From: Streptomyces sp. ICC1
GTDB taxonomy: Bacteria; Actinomycetota; Actinomycetes; Streptomycetales; Streptomycetaceae
DNA: 64,000 nucleotides
Assembly (NCBI RefSeq): GCF_003287935.1
Contig: NZ_CP030287.1
Span: forward strand, 8,806,058-8,870,057
Direction of reading: 5' to 3'
Part shown: positions 12,205 through 22,879 of the stretch, piece by piece
Numbering within the stretch: the first letter of the stretch is position 1
Layout of the letters: each line of letters begins with the position of its first letter
Translations under genes and position numbers: made by a program
The notes under the pieces: generated by a model
What the model was told of the DNA's origin: nothing
What the model saw: the letters and a program-made list of their open reading frames with translations, nothing else
Databases searched by the model: none

Positions 12205-12615
12205 GTGACGCTGACACCGGCAGACGCGGACAAGATCCTCAACGACAACTTCGCCCCGTGGGTGCTCGCCCTCGGGCTCACCGTCCAAGAGACGGGCGAG
12301 CGGCACGCCGTGCTCAGGCTGCCCTGGTCGGACGCCCTCGCCCGGGACGGCGGCGGCCTGTCCGGCCAGGCCCTGATGGCGGCCGCCGACACCGCCACCG
12401 TCATCGCGGTCTCCGCCGCGCGCGGGGCCTACGGCCCGATGACCACCGTCCAGCAGTCCACCAGCTTCCAGCGGCCGGTGGTCGGCGCCGACGTGCTGGT
12501 CGACGTGCGGATCACCAAACTCGGCAAGCGGATGGCCTTCGCCGACATCACCATGACCCCCGAGGGCGCCTCGGAGCCGGCCGCGAAGGCCTCCACGGTG
12601 TACGCCCTGCTGGGG
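12205..12615 (+). CDS. PaaI-type hot-dog thioesterase
   Basis: From GTG 12205 the frame encodes a single hot-dog domain of about 137 residues. It has the conserved helix GGGLSGQALMAAADTATVIAV (catalytic acidic residue in the AADTA helix) and the strand TTVQQSTSFQRPVVGADV. PaaI-family enzymes hydrolyse acyl- or phenylacetyl-CoA thioesters. The last family-like residues are KASTVYALLG. The residues that follow are antisense to a DnaB-like gene, so the true C-terminus is probably lost at a join near 12620. It lies 118 bp downstream of the FadH-like gene on the same strand. Confidence 0.75.
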
Positions 12616-12621
12616 GCGTGG

Positions 12622-13099
12622 CGAGAGCATCTGCCCGGCTCAGTGTCACGGTGGCCGGGTCCGGCAGGCCCCTGTCGGTGGCTGCCTGGACGAGGAGGCC
12701 GGCGTGCATGAGGACGGTCCGCCGGGCATGGTCGGAGCGGACCATCCGCGCGTACGCGGGGGCGTGAGCCGGGTCGGGGCAGGCCCCGGCGAGGGCGTGG
12801 AGGTAGCTGGGGGTCAGCCCGCGGGCGTGAGGGCGGGCGTGGGTGAGGACTGCTGTGATCCACACCGGTTCCTTGGCGTGGAGGTCCGGAGAGGGTGCGG
12901 GGAGTGCGGCCATCGCTGCGAAGATCGCCCGGTGGATGGCGGAGGCGAAGTGGTCCGGGCCGAGCGGGCCGAGCGCCTTGATCCGGTGCGGGTCGAGGAG
13001 GAGGCCGCCGAGAAGGGCCTGCTCGGCAAAGTAGACAGGTGGGTTCGGTGGGATGTCCGCCAGGCTGAAGTCCGGCTCAGTTCCTGCAGAGTTGGGCAT
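12622..13099 (-). CDS. DnaB-like helicase N-terminal-domain protein (3' end lost)
   Basis: The ATG (13097-13099) shares a base with the TGA of the methyltransferase gene, giving a TGATG junction and translational coupling. The protein carries the DnaB N-terminal helical domain: YFAEQALLGGLLLDPHRIKAL, then DHFASAIHRAIFAAM, then AYARMVRSDHARRTVLMHA. Streptomyces proteins of this kind are usually longer and often contain two such domains without the RecA-like motor. Here the sequence stops near 12622 (SRADALA), where it meets the thioesterase block. It is probably a replication or maintenance accessory of a mobile element. Confidence 0.65.
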
Positions 13100-14334
13100 C
13101 AGGCGGCCAGGATGAAGTCGGAGCGGGACAGGGTCTTGCCGAGGTGCGGTGCAAGGAGATGGCCGGCAAGCAGGGGCGGGACGGCGTTCCCGATCTGGCT
13201 GAACTGTGCACCCTTCGTGCCTGCCCACGGATAGTCCGCGGGGAAGGTCTGCAGTGTTCCTGCCTCGGCGGCGGTGATCCGGATGGGTTCGGGTGCAGCG
13301 GCCTCGGCTTCGGGAGCGGTTCCTGCGGGTTCGGCGACCCATACGCACTCGTTCGCCCGGTGCCCGAAGAACAGGGTTCCGGCCGGCTCGTTGATGCCGC
13401 GGATGGTGGCGTTGGCCTGGTTGCTGCTTCGCAGTGACCAGGCCCAGGGGTGGCGCCCGCAGGTGCAGGCTGGTGCGTCGGGGCGGGATGGACGCGTTCG
13501 TGTCCGCTTGGTTTCGGGGGGCGTGTTGGGGGGCTTCCAGGTGCCGCGGTCGCGGGCGTCGGTCAGGGTTTTGCGGGCTCCGGACGGGAAAGGCTCTGGG
13601 CCTCCGCCTGGCCCGCCGCCTGCGCAGACTGTCGGGACGGGGCGGTCGGTGGCGCCCCAGCCGAGCGCCTCGGCCATGGACACCCATTTCTCGCGGCCCG
13701 GGCCGAAGAGCGACTCGGGCTCGGCGCTCTGGGCGTGCGTCGGTGCTGGCGGTTCGGCTACGCGGGTCCGGGAGGCGATCAGGATCGCGCGCCGTCGGGT
13801 CTGCGGTACCCCGTAGTCGGCGGCGTTGAGGATTCCGGTCCAGACGGAGAAGCCCCAGGTCCGGAGAATGGAGGCGTACTGCCGCCAGAGCGGCAGGACG
13901 TCCGGGACCTCCTCCATGGCGATCCACTCCGGCTGGCCGGCCGAGTGCAGGGCGTGGAGGTAGCGCATCGGCTCTGCGGCCAGCAGGCTCCGGGGGTCTT
14001 TGCAGGCGGTCAGGAGCTGCGCCCGGGTGTCCCGTCCGGCGGCGAGGTCGGCGACGGCCTGGTGGACGAGCGGCTGGTCGACCAGGCCGAGGCGCTTGCC
14101 GGCCATTGACCAGGCCTGGCAGGGCGGGCTCGCTATGAACCCGTGGGTGCGGCCGACCAGCGGCCACACCGGGTACATCGCCACATCGGTACGGATGGTC
14201 AACTGGCCTGCGCGGACGCGGGTCTTGCACGCCCACTCGTCCCATTCGAGACCGACGTCGCGCACCCCGAGGATGTGCAGGGCGTGGCTCCAGCCCCCGG
14301 GGCCGGCGAAGAGGTCCACCACGAGCCTGTCCAT
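13099..14334 (-). CDS. DNA (cytosine-5) methyltransferase
   Basis: Start ATG (14332-14334) overlaps the stop of the upstream PP-loop gene (TGATG), and its own stop overlaps the DnaB-like start. The 411-residue protein has C5-MTase motif I (VDLFAGPGGWS), motif IV with the catalytic Cys (ASPPCQAWSMAGKRLGL), motif VIII (DYGVPQTRRRAILIA) and motif X (QIGNAVPPLLAGHLL). Motif VI is MEEVPDVLPLW rather than the usual ENV, a variant known in phage-type enzymes. The variable region before motif IX would hold the target-recognition domain. No restriction endonuclease gene is next to it, so a stand-alone or modification-module role is likely. Confidence 0.88.
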   Translation of the reverse strand: MDRLVVDLFAGPGGWSHALHILGVRDVGLEWDEWACKTRVRAGQLTIRTDVAMYPVWPLVGRTHGFIASPPCQAWSMAGKRLGLVDQPLVHQAVADLAAGRDTRAQLLTACKDPRSLLAAEPMRYLHALHSAGQPEWIAMEEVPDVLPLWRQYASILRTWGFSVWTGILNAADYGVPQTRRRAILIASRTRVAEPPAPTHAQSAEPESLFGPGREKWVSMAEALGWGATDRPVPTVCAGGGPGGGPEPFPSGARKTLTDARDRGTWKPPNTPPETKRTRTRPSRPDAPACTCGRHPWAWSLRSSNQANATIRGINEPAGTLFFGHRANECVWVAEPAGTAPEAEAAAPEPIRITAAEAGTLQTFPADYPWAGTKGAQFSQIGNAVPPLLAGHLLAPHLGKTLSRSDFILAA

Positions 14335-15236
14335 CACGAGGCAAGCCCGAAGTCGCCCTGGTCCGGCTCGTCGCCCCGGCAGGCCCAGGGCGAGCACCCG
14401 TTGACCACACCGATTTCCAGCTCGTCGAGTTCGGCGGCGTCGCGTTCCGAGCGGGTGACGTGGTCGATGGGAGCCACACCAAGCGGGACGCGGGAGCGGT
14501 GCAGAAAGGCCTCGCCCAACAGCGGATTACCCGACGCGTTGGCCCTCGCGTTTCCCTTCCGGATGGCTGCGTCGAAGGCGACAACGTCATCCCATTCCGT
14601 CGGGGAAGCGTCCCTCAGGCTTCGCCACTGCGCGTTGCCGTGGAACGGGCACCCAAGGCAGCTCGACTTGGGCGTATCTGCCAGGCCGATGCTGGAGAGG
14701 TAGCGTATGCAGTCGGCGAGCGACCAGTCGAGATCATTGATCAGCGGATGCCGGTTGCGCATGTACTTCACGTCGGAATCCTTGGCGCGATGGAACTCGT
14801 CCGTGGATATCCCGACCCACTGCTCGACGTAAAGCCCCTTGGGTACCCGCTGAGGATAGGGAAATCCCAGAAGTTCGCGGACCTGTCGTTTAATCGGCTT
14901 AATTTTGTATTCGCCCGTGCATTGGCGCCTGGTCATTCCCGGACGGCCGTCTCGGTTGAGAATGTAGAGCGGCATGGAGGCGAATCTGTGTTCCGGATCT
15001 AGGGCGTCGTCCCTAATGTTCCCGGAAGAAACTCGAAGCACGGGTATACCGGCCGGGTTGGCTACCTCGCGTTCCAGTCGGTCGAGGTGGTCATAAACGG
15101 TCTGGGGTTCCCAGCCTGTGTCGGCGAAGACCGCGAAGTCGATGCGCGGGAGTATTCCTTCGGCGGAAAGTGCGAGCAGGCAAGACGACTGCACTCCGGC
15201 GCCCAAAGAAAGGATGCGGTAGCGGGGGTTTTCCAA
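14334..15236 (-). CDS. PP-loop (PAPS reductase-like) ATPase of mobile-element type
   Basis: The protein begins near ENPRYRILSLGAGVQSS, where SLGAGVQSS is the PP-loop nucleotide-binding motif. It continues with DTGWEPQTVYDHLDRLE, MTRRQCTGEYKIKPI and a CLGCPFHGNAQWR motif, placing it in the PAPS-reductase/DndC-like superfamily. Close relatives are mostly in actinophages and integrative elements. I chose TTG 15236; GTG 15299 is an alternative. The stop overlaps the methyltransferase start. GC drops visibly near 14880-15060 (TTTAATCGGCTTAATTTTG), which suggests horizontal transfer. The reaction is unknown: adenylation of a sulfur- or base-modification substrate is plausible, sulfate assimilation is not. 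Confidence 0.75.
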   Translation of the reverse strand: MENPRYRILSLGAGVQSSCLLALSAEGILPRIDFAVFADTGWEPQTVYDHLDRLEREVANPAGIPVLRVSSGNIRDDALDPEHRFASMPLYILNRDGRPGMTRRQCTGEYKIKPIKRQVRELLGFPYPQRVPKGLYVEQWVGISTDEFHRAKDSDVKYMRNRHPLINDLDWSLADCIRYLSSIGLADTPKSSCLGCPFHGNAQWRSLRDASPTEWDDVVAFDAAIRKGNARANASGNPLLGEAFLHRSRVPLGVAPIDHVTRSERDAAELDELEIGVVNGCSPWACRGDEPDQGDFGLAS

Positions 15237-15417
15237 GAGGGGGGTTCCAAGAGTGGTGCGGGCGCCGGAGGAGATGACGGCGCGAGGGGGGGATGGCACC
15301 CACTCACCCACCTCACCCCTGGCCAAGGATCTTTCCCCCGCCAGGGGGAGGTGGACCCCACCCTCTCCGTCGTAACGTGATCACAGGGGCAAGACAGGAC
15401 GAAGGAGGGGGAGTTGC

Positions 15418-17064
<1,647 letters not shown>

Positions 17065-17322
17065 GCGGCCGGGAAGGGCTGCCGGGAAGCGCACTCGGGA
17101 AGACGGGAGGGCTGCCGGGGAAGACTGCGGGAAGGGCCGCGGCAAGGGCTCGGCCGCCGGACGGCAGGTGCCCGGACACGCCGTCACGCCCGATCACCCC
17201 CCGGACGTCCGGTCCGTGGACACCCGGCGTACGCTGTTCCGCTGTCAGCCGCCCCTGCCGCTCCCCCGCGACGTTGCGGCGCTTCACGCCGAAGCACGTC
17301 AACCGGACCGGGGAGTCCCGCT

Positions 17323-17962
17323 TTGCTTGAAAGTCTGGGCTCGCTGACTTCGAGCCCATGGATCTACGCCCTGGTGGCGCTGTCCATCCTGCTCGACGTC
17401 TTCCTGCCGGTCCTGCCGAGCGGAGTCCTCGTCGTCACCGCGGCGGCGGCCGCCGCCGCGGCCGCCGGCGCCGCTGGGGCCGGTGCGCCGGTGCCCGTGC
17501 ACGCCCAGGTGCCGGACATCCTGGCGCTGCTGGTGACGGCCGTCACCGCCTCCGTGCTGGGCGACATGGCCGCGTACCGGCTGGCCAAGCGCGGCGGGGC
17601 CCGCCTCGACCGGGCCATCGCCCGCTCCCGTCGGCTCACCCGCGCCCAGGAACGCCTCGGCACCGCCCTCGCGCGCGGCGGCGGCGCGCTGGTCGTCGTC
17701 GCCCGCTTCGCCCCGGCCGGCCGCTCGGTGGTCTCCCTCGGCGCGGGCAAGACGCAGCGCAAGGTCAAGGAGTTCCTGCCCTGGTCGGTGCTGGCGGCCA
17801 TCGCGTGGGCCGGGTACAGCGTTGCCCTCGGCTACTTCGGCACCCAGTGGCTCGGAGCCAGCTGGCTCGGCACCGCCGTCTCGGTGATCGCCCTCTTCGC
17901 CGCCGGCGCCTTGGCCGCCTTCGTCATCCGCCGCCCCGCCCCGGTGGCCGCCCCGCAGCTTC
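17323..17962 (+). CDS. DedA/VTT-family membrane protein (extreme 3' end lost)
   Basis: TTG 17323 has GGGGAG upstream. The protein starts with SPWIYALVALSILLDVFLPVLPSG, the re-entrant VTT motif of DedA proteins. It continues with the amphipathic core FAPAGRSVVSLGAGKTQRKVKEFLP and two C-terminal membrane helices (LAAIAWAGYSVALGYFG and VSVIALFAAGALAAFVI). DedA proteins act as lipid scramblases or flippases, for example for undecaprenyl phosphate. The sequence is intact to VIRRPAPVAAPQ and then meets adapter DNA at 17963, so only a few residues can be missing. Confidence 0.8.
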
Positions 17963-17981
17963 AGATGTGTGTAGGGGGCAG
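17963..17981 (+). other. Nextera adapter remnant (mosaic end), assembly join
   Basis: This 19-bp stretch matches the mosaic end at 15 of 19 positions; all four differences are A to G. It cuts the DedA frame. From 17982 to about 18335 there is no gene: the stretch holds a common Streptomyces intergenic hairpin (GGGGCTCCGCCCCAGACCCC near 18076), a second hairpin and a 51-bp duplication. Confidence 0.75.
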
Positions 17982-18138
17982 GGGCTGCGGGTGTGCCTGC
18001 GGCGGCTGGGGGCGGCTGCGGGGCTTCGGGTGCGGCGCCGTCGCGCGAGCGTCCCCGGCTGCGCCGGGCCTTCTGGGGCTCCGCCCCAGACCCCGCGCCC
18101 CACACGCCGGCGGGGGTGGGTTCTGCCGCCCACGGCGA

Positions 18139-18177
18139 CGGCCCCGCTTCCGGGGGAGAGGGAGGGAAGCGGGGCCG
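18139..18177. terminator. Stem-loop, possible terminator
   Basis: A perfect 13-bp stem (CGGCCCCGCTTCC paired with GGAAGCGGGGCCG) encloses a 13-nt loop. There is no T-run, which is usual for Streptomyces terminators. It lies about 160 bp beyond the chaplin stop and could end that transcript. Confidence 0.45.
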
Positions 18178-18223
18178 AGGTGTGTGACCGGCAGCCGGCC
18201 CCGACTGCCTCGCCGGACGGAGT

Positions 18224-18330
18224 CCGGCGCAGCGGGGCGAAGCCTGCGGAGCAGTGCGAGCACCGCGTCAGGAAACGGCCCGGCGCAGCGGGGCGAAGCC
18301 TGCGGAGCAGTGCGAGCACCGCGTCAGGAA
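18224..18330. repeat. 51-bp near-tandem duplication downstream of the chaplin gene
   Basis: Bases 18224-18274 are repeated exactly at 18280-18330, separated by 5 bp. The pair ends only five bases before the chaplin stop codon. Function unknown; it may be a recent slippage product or an assembly fault. Confidence 0.85.
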
Positions 18331-18335
18331 GGGGG

Positions 18336-18581
18336 TCAGGCGTTGACGCCGGTGTTGCCCCAGGCGCCGTTGAGCAGGCCGATCACGTTGACCGTGTTGC
18401 CCACGACGTTCGCCGGGATGTGGACGGGGAGCTGGAGCTGGTTCCCCGAGGCCACGCCGGGCGAGTTCAGGGCCTCGCCCTCCGCCGACGCACCGCCGTG
18501 CGCCGACGAGACACCCGCGCCGGCGGCGAGGAGGCCGCCCGCGATCATGGTGACTGCGGTGGCCTTCTTGAAGTTCTTCAC
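18336..18581 (-). CDS. chpE: Short chaplin, cysteine-free (ChpE-like)
   Basis: GTG 18581 follows GGAGG at a good distance and gives 81 residues. There is a signal peptide (NFKKATAVTMIAGGLLAAGAG, cleaved near SSA-HGG), then one chaplin domain: LNSPGVASGNQLQLPVHIPA, then GNTVNVIGLLNGAWGNTGV. The two Cys found in most chaplins are replaced (GNTV and GNTG), exactly the distinguishing feature of ChpE. Chaplins form amyloid fibrils on aerial hyphae and lower surface tension; ChpE is the short essential-type member in S. coelicolor. It is transcribed away from nothing obvious; the two-component pair lies upstream on the same strand, 112 bp away. Confidence 0.88.
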   Translation of the reverse strand: MKNFKKATAVTMIAGGLLAAGAGVSSAHGGASAEGEALNSPGVASGNQLQLPVHIPANVVGNTVNVIGLLNGAWGNTGVNA

Positions 18582-18693
18582 GTTCTCGTCCTCCAGTACG
18601 TCTGCCGCGGCCAGCCGCCGCGGCACGTCATGAAGAACGCTCATCCGACGAACGGGATACGCCATGTGGGCTACATACACCCGACCGTATGAA

Positions 18694-19362
18694 TCACTCC
18701 GTGACCCCGTGTCTGACCGCCCACAGTGCCGCCTGGGTGCGGTCGGCGACGTCCAGCTTCATCAGGATGTTCGAGACGTGCGTCTTGACCGTCTTCTCCG
18801 ACAGGACCAGCGCGCGGGCGATCTCCCGGTTCGAGCGGCCGTCCGCCATGTGCCGCAGCACCTCGCGTTCGCGGTCCGTCAGGTTGCCGCCGCGGCCGGC
18901 TGACGCGGGGCCGTGGCCGTCCCCGGAGATCAGGGCGGCCGCGACCTCCGGCTGGAGCAGGACGTGGCCCGCGTGCACCGAGCGGATGGCGGCGGCGAGG
19001 GCGTCGGGGTCGATGTCCTTGTGGACGTAGCCGGCGGCGCCCGCGCGCAGGGCGGGGACCACGGTCCGCTGCTCGGTGAAGCTGGTGACGATCAGCACCC
19101 GCGCCGGATTGTCCAGCCCGCGCAGCCTTCGCAGGGCTTCGATGCCGTCGGTGCCCGGCATCTTCACGTCCATCAGGATCACGTCCGGCCGCAGTTCCTC
19201 GGCGCGGGTGACTCCCTCGTCGCCGTCGGCGGCCTCGCCGACCACCTCGATGTCGTCCTGCACCTCCAGGAAGGTGCGCAGGCCGCGCCGGACCACCTGG
19301 TGGTCGTCGACGAGCAGGATCCTGATGCGGCCGGGGCCGGGCCGGCCGGGGGTCTCAGCCAC
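18694..19362 (-). CDS. NarL/FixJ-family response regulator
   Basis: The 222-residue protein has a receiver domain (RILLVDDHQVVRRGLRTFL; phospho-acceptor Asp in DVILMDVKMPGTDG; conserved Thr/Ser in VLIVTSF; Lys in GYVHKDI). A LuxR-type helix-turn-helix follows (LTDREREVLRHMADGRSNREIARAL, VSNILMKL). Its start overlaps the last 8 bases of the histidine kinase gene, so the two are translationally coupled and form a cognate pair. Targets are unknown; the chaplin gene lies directly downstream on the same strand but is separated by 112 bp and may have its own promoter. Confidence 0.9.
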   Translation of the reverse strand: MAETPGRPGPGRIRILLVDDHQVVRRGLRTFLEVQDDIEVVGEAADGDEGVTRAEELRPDVILMDVKMPGTDGIEALRRLRGLDNPARVLIVTSFTEQRTVVPALRAGAAGYVHKDIDPDALAAAIRSVHAGHVLLQPEVAAALISGDGHGPASAGRGGNLTDREREVLRHMADGRSNREIARALVLSEKTVKTHVSNILMKLDVADRTQAALWAVRHGVTE

Positions 19363-20509
19363 CGGGGACCTCCAGTTCGATCGTGGTGCCCGCGTCGGGC
19401 TCGGAGTGCACGGTGAGGCTGCCCCCCACGCCGGCCGCCCGGTCCCGCATGGAGACCAGGCCGAGGTGGCGGCCGGCCCGGCGGACGGTGGGAGGGGAGA
19501 AGCCCGTCCCGTCGTCGCTCACCCGGAGCACCGCTCCCCCCTCCTCGCGGCGGGTCAGCGCGACCTCGATGCGGTCGCCGCCGGAGTGGCGCAGGGCGTT
19601 GTGGAGGGCCTCCTGCGCGACGCGCAGGACCGCTTCCTCCTGGGCCGCGGGGAGGGCGCGTACGCCGTCGCAGGTGAAGGTGACCCGTGCCGCGTGGGCC
19701 CGGTCCAGGACCCGGACCTGGTTGCGCAGGGTGGCGACCAGGCCGTCCTCGTCCAGGGCGGCGGGGCGGAGCTCGGTGACGGCGGCGCGCAGTTCGTCGG
19801 CGGCCTCGGCGGCGAGGACGGCGACCTGCTGGAGCTCGTCCTTGGCGCGGGCCGGGTCGCGGTCCATGAGGGCGGCGGCGGCCTGGGCGGTCAGGCGGAG
19901 CGAGAAGAGCTTCTGGCTGACCGCGTCGTGCAGCTCGTGGGCGAGGCGGGAGCGCTCCTCGGCGATGGTCAGCTCGCGGCTGCGCTCGTAGAGGCGGGCG
20001 TTGGTGAGGGCGATCGCCGCGTGCTGGGCGAGGAGGGCGAGGAGGTCCTCGTCCTCGTCGGTGAAGCCGCGCTCGCCGCCGGGGGCGCTTCGCTTGTTCG
20101 CGAGGAAGAGGGCGCCGAGGGTCTCCTCGCCGTCCCGGATGGGCAGCCCGAGGAAGTCGGACATGTCGGGGTGCGCGGCGGGCCAGCCCTCGAAGCGCGG
20201 GTCCTTGCGTACGTCGGCCAGCCGCTCGGGGCCGGCCTGGTGGAGCATCGCGGCGAGGATGCCGTGCTGGCGGGGCAGCGGGCCGATCGCCCGCCACCGC
20301 TCCTCGCTTATGCCGTCGACGACGAACTGGGCGAAACCGCCGTGGTCGTCCGGGACGCCCAGGGCCGCGTACTCGGCGTCGAGCAGCTCGCGGGCGGAGG
20401 CGACGATCGTGCGCAGCACGTCGCGCACCTCGAGCCGGCGGCTCATGGCGAGCAGCGCGGTGCTCACGGCGGCCAGGCCGCTGCCGGGTCCGCGGGGTCC
20501 GGGATGCAT
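19355..20509 (-). CDS. GAF-domain sensor histidine kinase (NarL-type)
   Basis: ATG 20509 gives 384 residues. A GAF domain spans about residues 20-180 (VLRTIVASARELLDAEYAALGV, DFLGLPIRDGEETLGALFLANK, LLALLAQHAAIALTNARLYE). It is followed by HisKA_3 with the phospho-acceptor His in RLAHELHDAVSQKLFSL and an HATPase domain (N-box ALHNALRHSGGD, G1 VSDDGTGF, G2 GRHLGLVSMRDRA). No membrane segment is present, so it senses a cytoplasmic signal. The coupled response regulator follows. Upstream, the frame runs into unrelated sequence at a join near 20550. Confidence 0.88.
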   Translation of the reverse strand: MHPGPRGPGSGLAAVSTALLAMSRRLEVRDVLRTIVASARELLDAEYAALGVPDDHGGFAQFVVDGISEERWRAIGPLPRQHGILAAMLHQAGPERLADVRKDPRFEGWPAAHPDMSDFLGLPIRDGEETLGALFLANKRSAPGGERGFTDEDEDLLALLAQHAAIALTNARLYERSRELTIAEERSRLAHELHDAVSQKLFSLRLTAQAAAALMDRDPARAKDELQQVAVLAAEAADELRAAVTELRPAALDEDGLVATLRNQVRVLDRAHAARVTFTCDGVRALPAAQEEAVLRVAQEALHNALRHSGGDRIEVALTRREEGGAVLRVSDDGTGFSPPTVRRAGRHLGLVSMRDRAAGVGGSLTVHSEPDAGTTIELEVPGG

Positions 20510-20559
20510 GGCCTCACCGTACTCGCGGCGTTGACCTGCGGGATCGGTCCCGGGTCGTA

Positions 20560-22786
20560 GGCCGAAGGGACGGGGCGGGTGGAGCTGCGGGCGGAGGACG
20601 AGTCGGACACCTCGGCGTGGAAGCGCTTCCGCAACGACGCGGTGCTGTCCGTCGACTACATCGGCAAGCCCAACACCCCCATCTACGTGGGCCTGATCGC
20701 AGGCTCCGGCGAGATCTGCTCCGCTGACGAGAATGCTCCGACCGTCGTTTCGGACCCGACGCCCGCACTGACCGCCATCACGGAGACGGTCTGGGGCGGA
20801 GAGGCCGAAGCCCAGTTGCGCATCGCGTTCCAGACCGAGAAGGAGGAGGCCGACGGGAGCTGGACCCCGGTCAAGGCCAACGCGGGCGACGCCAACCACA
20901 TCGAACGCCCGAGCTCGGGGTACGTCGGTGACAACGTCAAGGTCACCAGCGACACGCCGGGCACCCTGGAAGACGGGGCGACGTACCGTTTCCGAGCCTG
21001 GACCAAGTCCTTCGCGGGATCCCTGGCCCGGGACAGCGCCGCGAGCGCGGACTGCTACTTCCGCGTGGACACCACCGCGCCCCGCGCACCCGGGATCTCC
21101 TTCAAGTCCACGTACAGCGTTTGCACGAGCACGTCCTGCGTGGCCGGAGGCATGCCCGGCAAGTCGGGGCTGGTCCAGCTCACCAGCGGCGGGGACGTCG
21201 TGGCCTTCCAGTACAAGCTGTCCACCAGCAGTACCTGGAAGGAGGTGCCGGGCAAGGCACTCGTCATGTTCGGTGTGACACCGCCGGTATCCGGCACCAT
21301 GAAGCTGAGTGCGAAGGCCAAGGACTCACTCGGCCGTTGGGGTGACACGCAGGTGGTCGACTTCGTGGTCAAGGAGGGGCCCGGGCCGGTCGGCCACTGG
21401 AACTTCGACGAGTACGACGGCCAGGCCCTCGACACCTCCACCACCGACCCGGCCCTCCGGGAGAACGCCGACCTCTCCACCGGCAGCCTGCGTCCGGAGA
21501 GCGGCCGCCGTGGCGGGGTGAAGACGCCCGCCCCGCACGAGGACCGCACGCTGCAGCTGAACGGCAGCGGCCAGTACGCGGTGACCTCCAAGCCGGTCAT
21601 CGACACCCGGTCGTCCTTCACCGTCGCGGGCTGGGTCCGCCTGGACCGGACGGACAAGACGTACTCGATGGTGGGTCAGGCGGGCCAGAACATGAGCGGC
21701 GTCGCCGTCACGGCGTTCGCCGGTGAGCCGTGGTCGATGCAGATGGCCCAGGAGGACACCATCGCCGGGGGCGCGTCCACCGTGCGCATCAGCGGCCGCA
21801 ACGTGGCACGGGCGGGAGTCTGGACGCACATCGCCGCCACGTACGACGAGTCCACCGACAAGGCCCGGCTCTACGTCAACGGCCAGCTCCAGGGCGAAGC
21901 GCTCGTCGCGAACCCCATCGCCTCGACGGGGCCGATGACCTTCGGTGCCATCAAGTACCGAGGTGCCATGGTGGACTTCCTTCCGGGCCGCGTCGACGAG
22001 GTCAAGGCCTGGCAGTCGCAGCTGAGCGATCTCGAGGTCAAGCAGGACGCCTCGCTCCTCGACCCGGCGACGGGCAAGCCGTTCCTGGACCTGGCCGGCG
22101 CGTGGGACCTCTCGCAGACCGGTCCGGTCTTCGCGGACACCTCCGGCAACGGCCGTCCCCTGACGGCGACGACCGGCACCACCGTCAACGAGGGCGCGCT
22201 CAAGCTGAACGGCACCACGCAGGCGGCCACCGCCGCCGGTCCGGTCGTCGACGACTCCGGTTCGTTCACGGTGACGGCCGAGGCGAAGCTCGACAACACG
22301 GCCCTCCTCACCAAGCCGGACGGCTACAAGGCCCAGGTCATCGGCCAGCGCACCGCCACCGGCTCCTCCTGGAGCCTGTGGTTCGAGAAGTCCGGTGTGC
22401 GGACCCAGCCGGACGAGCAGGACCCGACCACGATGGTGTCCTTCGTCGAAGGGACCTGGCACTTCGGCCGCCTGACGGCCGACGGCACCGGGACCTCGGC
22501 GGTCAGCGACGGCCTGGCCGTGCTCAACGCCGGCTTCGCCCAGGTGACCGGCGTCCACAACGCCCAGGACGGCACCATCACCCTCTACGTCGGCGCCGCG
22601 GGGCAGGGCCAGCCCAAGGCCTACACGGTCGCCGTCGGCACCGGTGAGCTCGCGGTCGGCAAGGGCTTCACCGACAGCGCCTGGGGCAACTTCCTGCCCG
22701 GCGAGGTCAAGGGCATGCGCCTGTGGTCCGGCGCGGTGAAGGACGCCCAGCAGGTCTCCGACGTCGTCTTCGGCGCCGGCAGCTGA
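20560..22786 (+). CDS. LamG-domain secreted protein (5' end lost)
   Basis: About 740 residues remain. They start in a fibronectin-like region (AITETVWGGEAEAQLRIAFQ, ATYRFRAWTKSFAG). Two concanavalin-like LamG domains follow: first HWNFDEYDGQALDTS to RLYVNGQLQGEALV, then LAGAWDLSQTGPVFADTSGNG to the end. Such proteins are exported and carbohydrate-binding. In Streptomyces they typically stand immediately before a large Rhs/YD-repeat gene, as here. The signal peptide and N-terminus are missing: sequence before about 20560 belongs to another block. A strong hairpin follows the stop. Confidence 0.8.
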
Positions 22787-22808
22787 CGGTCCACACCCCA
22801 CTGATTTG

Positions 22809-22840
22809 CCGTGGCCGCCCGTGAAACGGGGCGGCCACGG
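22809..22840 (+). terminator. Stem-loop after the LamG gene
   Basis: A perfect 12-bp stem (CCGTGGCCGCCC with GGGCGGCCACGG) encloses an 8-nt loop, 22 bp beyond the LamG stop and before the start of the next gene at 22880. Confidence 0.65.
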
Positions 22841-22879
22841 CCTCACCTGTACCCAAACCCCTACCCCTATGGAGTCTTC

